Assembly (NCBI GenBank): GCA_949152475.1
Contig: OX424563.1
Span: 39,132,120 to 39,196,119 of the forward strand
Origin: Terebella lapidaria
Lineage: Eukaryota; Annelida; Polychaeta; Terebellida; Terebellidae
DNA length: 64,000 bases
Direction of reading: 5' to 3'
The notes below the pieces were generated by a model, which saw only the letters and a program-made list of their open reading frames with translations, was not told the origin of the DNA and ran no database searches. Each line of letters begins with the position of its first letter. The first letter of the stretch is position 1. The translations under genes and the position numbers were made by a program. Positions 57,674-64,000 of this stretch are shown piece after piece.

Positions 57674-59128
57674 CTAGCGAAGCTCCACCGTAAGATGGAC
57701 ATGTGACGCTCCACCGTACGATGGACATCTGACGCTCCACCGTACGATGGACATGCTATGCTCCAGCGTACGATAGACATGTGACGCTCCACCGTACGAT
57801 GGACATGGGACGCTCCACCGTATAATGGACATGTGACGCTCCACCGTACGATGGACATGAGACGCTCCACCGTATATGGACATGTGACGCTCCACCGTAC
57901 GATGGACATGTGACGCTCCACTGTATGATGGACATGCAAAGCTCCACTGTACGATGGACATGTGACGCTCCACCGTACGATGGACATACGAGGCTCCACC
58001 GTAAGATGGACATGTGACGCTCCACTGTACAATGGACATGTGACGCTCCACCGTATGATGGACATGCAAGGCTCCACTGTACAATGGACATGGGACGCTC
58101 CACCGAATGATGGACATGCGAGGCTCCACCATAAGATGGACATGTGACGCTCCACCGTACGATGGACATGCGACGCTCCACCGTACGATGGACATGTGAC
58201 GCTCCACCGAAGGATGGACATGTGATGCTCCACCGAAGGATGGACATGCGAGGCTCCACTGTAAGATGGACATGTTATGCTCCACCGTACGATGGACATG
58301 CGACGCTCCATCGTACGATGGACATGGGATGCTCCACCGTATGATGGACATGTGACACTCCACTGTACGATGGATATGCGATGCTCCACCGTACGATGGA
58401 CATGTGATGTTCCACCGTACGATGGACATCTGACGCTCCACCGTAGGATGGACATGTGACGCTCCACCGTACGATGGACATGTGATGCTCCACCGTACGA
58501 TGGACATGGGATGCTCCATCGTACGATGGACATGTGATGCTCCACCATACGATGGACATGCTATGCTCTACCATACGATGGACATGTGACGCTCCACCGT
58601 ACGATGGACATGAGACGCTCCACCGTACGATCGACATGCGATGTTTCACAGTACGATTGACATGTGATGCTCCACTGTACGATGGACATCTAACGCTCCA
58701 CCATACGATGGACATGAGATGCTCCACCGTACGATGGACATGTGACGCTCCACCGAATGATGGACATGCGAGGTTCCACCGTAAGATGGACATGTGACGC
58801 TCCACCGTACGATAGACATGCGAGGCTCCACCGTACGATGGACATGTGACGCTCCACTGTACAATGGACATGTGACGCTCCACCGTATGATGGACATGCA
58901 AGGCTCCACTGTACAATGGACATGTGACACTCCACCGTACGATGGACATGCGACGCTCTACCGTAGGATGGACTAGCGAAGCTCCACCGTACGATGGACA
59001 TGTGACGCTCCACTGTACAATGGACATGTGACGCTCCACCGTATGATGGACATGCAAGGCTCCACTGTACAATGGACATGTGACACTCCACCGTACGATG
59101 GACATGCGACGCTCTACCGTAGGATGGA
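57674..59128 (+). repeat. Tandem partial copy of 54.74-56.19 kb
   Basis: The order of variants matches the segment 2,937 bp upstream (113 monomers less one short one), from about 57,674 to 59,128. It then switches to a different block that matches 23.1 kb. The switch lies within a monomer and keeps phase. Confidence 0.75.
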
Positions 59129-61650
59129 CTAGCGAAGCTCCACCGTAAGATGGACATGTGACGCTCCACCGTACGATGGACATCTGACGCTCCACCGTAC
59201 GATGGACATGCTATGCTCCAGCGTACGATAGACATGTGACGCTCCACCGTACGATGGACATGGGACGCTACACCATATAATGGACATGTGACGCTCCACC
59301 GTACGATGGACATGAGACGCTCCACCGTATATGGACATGTGACGCTCCACCGTACGATGGACATGTGACGCTCCACTGTATGATGGACATGCAAAGCTCC
59401 ACTGTACGATGGACATGTGACGCTCCACCGTACGATGGACATACGAGGCTCCACCGTAAGATGGACATGTGACGCTCCACTGTACAATGGACATGTGACG
59501 CTCCACCGTATGATGGACATGCAAGGCTCCACTGTACAATGGACATGGGACGCTCCACCGAATGATGGACATGCGAGGCTCCACCATAAGATGGACATGT
59601 GACGCTCCACCGTACGATGGACATGCGACGCTCCACCGTACGATGGACATGTGACGCTCCACCGAAGGATGGACATGTGATGCTCCACCGAAGGATGGAC
59701 ATGCGAGGCTCCACTGTAAGATGGACATGTTATGCTCCACCGTACGATGGACATGCGACGCTCCATCGTACGATGGACATGGGATGCTCCACCGTATGAT
59801 GGACATGTGACACTCCACTGTATGATGGATATGCGATGCTCCACTGTACGATGGACATGTGATGTTCCACCGTACGATGGACATCTGACGCTCCACCGTA
59901 CGATGGACATGTGATGCTCCACCGTACGATGGACATGGGATGCTCCATCGTACGATGGACATGTGATGCTCCACCATACGATGGACATGCTATGCTCTAC
60001 CATACGATGGACATGTGACGCTCCACCGTACGATGGACATGAGACGCTCCACCGTACGATCGACATGCGATGTTTCACAGTACGATTGACATGTGATGCT
60101 CCACTGTACGATGGACATCTAACGCTCCACCATACGATGGACATGAGATGCTCCACCGTACGATGGACATGTGACGCTCCACCGAATGATGGACATGCGA
60201 GGTTCCACCGTAAGATGGACATGTGACGCTCCACCGTACGATAGACATGCGAGGCTCCACCGTACGATGGACATGTGACGCTCCACTGTACAATGGACAT
60301 GTGACGCTCCACCGTATGATGGACATGCAAGGCTCCACTGTACAATGGACATGTGACACTCCACCGTACGATGGACATGCGACGCTCTACCGTAGGATGG
60401 ACTAGCGAAGCTCCACCGTACGATGGACATGTGACGCTCCACTGTACAATGGACATGTGACGCTCCACCGTATGATGGACATGCAAGGCTCCACTGTACA
60501 ATGGACATGTGACACTCCACCGTACGATGGACATGCGACGCTCTACCGTAGGATGGACTAGCGAAGCTCCACTGTAAGATGGACATCTGACGCTCCACCG
60601 TACGATGGACATGTGATGCTCCACTGTACGATGGACATGTGACGCTCCACCGTACGATGGACATGGGACGCTCCAATGTACGATGGACATGCGACGCTCC
60701 ACTGTACGATGGACATGCGATGCTCCACTGTACGACGGACATGTGACGCTCCACCTTACGATGGACATCTGACGCTCCACTGTACGATCGGCATGTGATG
60801 CTCCACTGTACAATGCACATGTGACGCTCCACCGTATGATGGACATGCAAGGCTCCACTGTACAATGGACATGTGACACTCCACCGTACGATGGACATGC
60901 GACGCTCTACCGTAGGATGGACTAGCGAAGCTCCACCGTAAGATGGACATGTGACGCTCCACAGTACGATGGACATCTGACGCTCCACCGTACGATGGAC
61001 ATGTGATGCTCCACTGTACGATGGACATGTGACGCTCCACCGTACGATGGACATGGGACGCTCCAATGTACGATGGACATGCGACGCTCCACTGTACGAT
61101 GGACATGCGATGCTCCACTGTACGACGGACATGTGACGCTCCACTGTATGATGGACATGCAAGGTTCCACCGTACGATGGACATGGGATGCTCCATCGTA
61201 CGATGGACATGTGACGCTCCACCGTACGATTGACATGCGATGCTCCACCGTACGATGGACATGTGATGCTCCATCGTACGATGGACATCTGACGCTCCAC
61301 CGTACGATGGACATGCTATGCTCCACCGTACGATGGACATGTGACGCTCCACCGTACGATGGACATGGGACGCTCCACCGTACAATGGACATGTGACGCT
61401 CCATCGTACGATGGACATGTGACGCTATACTGAATGATGGACATGCGAGGCTCCACCGTAAGATGGACATGTGACGCTCCACCGTATGATGGACATGCGA
61501 CGCTCAATCGTACGATGGACATGGGATGCTCCACCGTATGATGGACATGTGACGCTCCAATGTATGATGGACATGTGACGCTCCACCGTACGATGGACAT
61601 GTGACGCTCCACTGTATGATGGAAATGCAAAGCTCCACTGTACGATGGAC
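59129..61650 (+). repeat. Block collinear with 23.1-25.65 kb
   Basis: The offset is 36,024 bp up to about 59,880 and 35,998 bp afterwards; the step is one monomer lost near 59,900. It holds one full copy of the common 560-bp block (60,922-61,482) and a GCTATACTGAATG landmark at about 61,424. After this point the order matches 6.1-6.8 kb at an offset of 55,303 bp, as far as about 62,150. Confidence 0.75.
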
Positions 61651-62489
61651 ATGTGACGCTCCACCGTACGATGGACATACCAGGCTCCATCGTAAGATGG
61701 ACATGTGACGCTCCACTGTACAATGGACATGTGACGCTCCACCGTATGATGGACATGCAAGGCTCCACTGTACAATGGACATGTGACACTCCACCGTACG
61801 ATGGACATGCGACGCTCTACCGTAGGATGGACTAGCGAAGCTCCACCGTAAGATGGACATGTGACGCTCCACAGTACGATGGACATCTGACGCTCCACCG
61901 TACGATGGACATGCTATTCTCCAGCGTACGATAGACATGTGACACTCCACCGTACGATGGACATGGGACGCTCCACCGTATAATGGACATGTGACGCTCC
62001 ACCGTACGATGGACATGAGACGCTCCACCGTATATGGACATGTGACGCTCCACCGTACGATGGACATGTGACGCTCCACTGTATGATGGACATGCAAAGC
62101 TCCACTGTACGATGGACATGTGACGCTCCACCGTACGATGGACATACGAGGCTCCACCGTAAGATGGACATGTGACGCTCCACCGTATGATGGACATGCA
62201 AGGCTCCACTGTACAATGGACATGTGACACTCCACCGTACGATGGACATGCGACGCTCTACCGTAGGATGGACTAGCGAAGCTCCACCGTAAGATGGACA
62301 TGTGACGCTCCACAGTACGATGGACATCTGACGCTCCACCGTACGATGGACATGTGATGCTCCACTGTACGATGGACATGCGATGCTCCACTGTACGACG
62401 GACATGTGACGCTCCACTGTAGGATGGACATGCGAGGTTCCACCGTACGATGGACATGGGATGCTCCATCGTATGATGGACATGTGACA

Positions 62490-64000
62490 CTCCACTGTAC
62501 GATGGATATGCGATGCTCCACCGTACGATGGACATGTGATGTTCCACCGTACGATGGACATCTGACGCTCCACCGTAGGATGGACATGTGACGCTCCACC
62601 GTACGATGGACATGTGATGCTCCACCGTACGATGGACATGGGATGCTCCACCATACGATGGACATGAGATGCTCCACCATACGATGGACATGCTATGCTC
62701 CACCGTACGATGGACATTTGACGCTCCACCGTACGATGGACATGAGACGCTCCACCGTACGATCGACATGCGATGCTTCACAGTACGATTGACATGTGAT
62801 GCTCCACTGTACGATGGACATCTAACGCTCCACCATACGATGGACATGAGATGCTCCACCGTACGATGGACATGTGACGCTCCACCGAATGATGGACATG
62901 CGAGGTTCCACCGTAAGATGGACATGTGACGCTCCATCGTACGATAGACATGCGATGCTCCACCGTACGATGGACATGTGATGCTCCACTGTACAATGGA
63001 CATGTGACGCTCCACCGTATGATGGACATGCAAGGCTCCACTGTACCATGGACATGTGACACTCCACCGTACGATGGACATGCGACGCTCTACCGTAGAA
63101 TGGACTAGCGAAGCTCCACCGTAAGATGGACATGTGACGCTCCACCGTACGATGGACATCTGACGCTCCACCGTACGATGGACATGCTATGCTCCAGCGT
63201 ACGATAGACATGTGACGCTCCACCGTACGATGGACATGGGACGCTACACCATATAATGGACATGTGACGCTCCACCGTACGATGGACATGAGACGCTCCA
63301 CCGTATATGGACATGTGACGCTCCACCGTACGATGGACATGTGACGCTCCACTGTATGATGGACATGCAAAGCTCCACTGTACGATGGACATGTGACGCT
63401 CCACCGTACGATGGACATACGAGGCTCCACCGTAAGATGGACATGTGACGCTCCACTGTACAATGGACATGTGACGCTCCACCGTATGATGGACATGCAA
63501 GGCTCCACTGTACAATGGACATGGGACGCTCCACCGAATGATGGACATGCGAGGCACCACCATAAGATGGACATGTGACGCTCCACCGTACGATGGACAT
63601 GCGACACTCCACCGTACGATGGACATGTGACGCTCCACCGAAGGATGGACATGTGATGCCCCACCGAAGGATGGACATGCGAGGCTCCACTGTAAGATGG
63701 ACATGTTATGCTCCACCGTACGATGGACATGTGATGCTCCACCGTACGATGGACATGGGATGCTCCATCGTACGATGGACATGTGATGCTCCACCATACG
63801 ATGGACATGCTATGCTCTACCATACGATGGACATGTGACGCTCCACCGTACGATGGACATGAGACGCTCCACCGTACGATCGACATGCGATGTTTCACAG
63901 TACGATTGACATGTGATGCTCCACTGTACGATGGACATCTAACGCTCCACCATACGATGGACATGAGATGCTCCACCGTACGATGGACATGTGACGCTCC
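62490..64000 (+). repeat. Block collinear with 22.49-23.73 kb, then 9.9 kb type
   Basis: Matches 22,490-23,730 at an offset of exactly 40,000 bp. That equals 1,539 monomers less fourteen 25-bp monomers, the number I can place between the two. From about 63,730 the order follows the 9.9-10.1-kb type instead. The block runs off the window end in mid-monomer. Confidence 0.75.

Larger units (their letters stand above)
1..64000 (+). repeat. 26-bp satellite array filling the whole window
   Basis: Every line of the window is the same 26-bp unit with substitutions: GACATGTGACGCT then CCACCGTACGATG. All monomers point the same way; I saw no inversion, no inserted mobile element and no unique spacer. 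The window opens at monomer position 21 and closes at position 15. With 33 monomers of 25 bp, 64,000 bp gives 2,462 full monomers plus 21 bases, which is exactly what those two phases require. Variation is mostly base substitution at CpG sites and at position 7, where T, C, G and A all occur. Long satellite arrays of this sort are typical of eukaryotic heterochromatin. I do not recognise the family and cannot assign a species. No gene, promoter, RNA gene or origin could be supported anywhere in the array. Confidence 0.98.

Noticed and set aside
22490-63730. Exact 40,000-bp spacing as a sign of artificial joining
   Set aside because: It equals 1,539 monomers less fourteen 25-bp monomers, the number I can place between the two blocks. 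The round number is a coincidence.
1-64000. CRISPR array
   Set aside because: The units abut directly with no unique spacers, and the array is far too long and continuous.
1-64000. Telomeric repeat or a known centromere satellite
   Set aside because: The monomer is not a telomere motif, no CENP-B-box-like sequence is visible, and 26 bp is unlike the common nucleosome-sized centromere units. A centromeric role cannot be excluded but has no support in the sequence.

Overview
The whole 64,000-base window is one uninterrupted tandem satellite array. Its unit is a 26-bp monomer, repeated about 2,463 times head to tail in a single orientation. No protein gene, RNA gene, transposon, CRISPR array or unique sequence is visible, and both window edges fall inside a monomer, so the array extends beyond the window on both sides. 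The consensus, phased to start at GACATG, is GACATGTGACGCT (positions 1-13) followed by CCACCGTACGATG (positions 14-26). It is about 58% GC and has CpG at positions 10-11, 18-19 and 22-23.

This type and scale of array suggests a eukaryotic chromosome, probably heterochromatin (pericentromeric, subtelomeric or sex-linked), from a long-read assembly. The species cannot be named from the sequence. Most monomer variants are CpG to TpG or CpA changes. That points to a genome that methylates cytosine at CpG, such as a vertebrate, a plant or a methylating invertebrate.

Monomer length is almost perfectly fixed. I found only two kinds of 25-bp monomer, 27 and 6 copies, and every long-range repeat distance I checked equals 26n minus the number of 25-mers it spans. 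Above the monomer there is a layered, irregular higher-order organisation:
- 1-7.1 kb: two tandem copies of a 3.77-kb unit.
- 7.0-12.0 kb: blocks shared with 32-33 kb and 22-25.5 kb, carrying local 337-bp and 442-bp tandem duplications.
- 12.0-14.8 kb: a copy of 2.9-5.75 kb.
- 13.1-21.6 kb: two full tandem copies of a 3.4-3.7-kb unit plus a partial third.
- 22.2-27.6 kb: the block related to 8.45-12 kb, then the left flank of the next segment.
- 27.6-44.7 kb: a tandem duplication of 8,551 bp (329 monomers) with no difference seen between copies.
- 44.7-52.9 kb: a third, slightly diverged relative of 25.3-34 kb.
- 53.3-57.2 kb: a relative of 13-17 kb.
- 57.7-59.1 kb: a relative of 54.7-56.2 kb.
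- 59.1-64 kb: relatives of 23-25.8, 6.1-6.8 and 22.5-23.7 kb.

The minus strand of the consensus has no stop codon in any frame, so it gives long spurious open frames (up to 1,179 codons). These are artefacts of the repeat, not genes. The architecture fits repeated unequal exchange and local amplification in register with the monomer.
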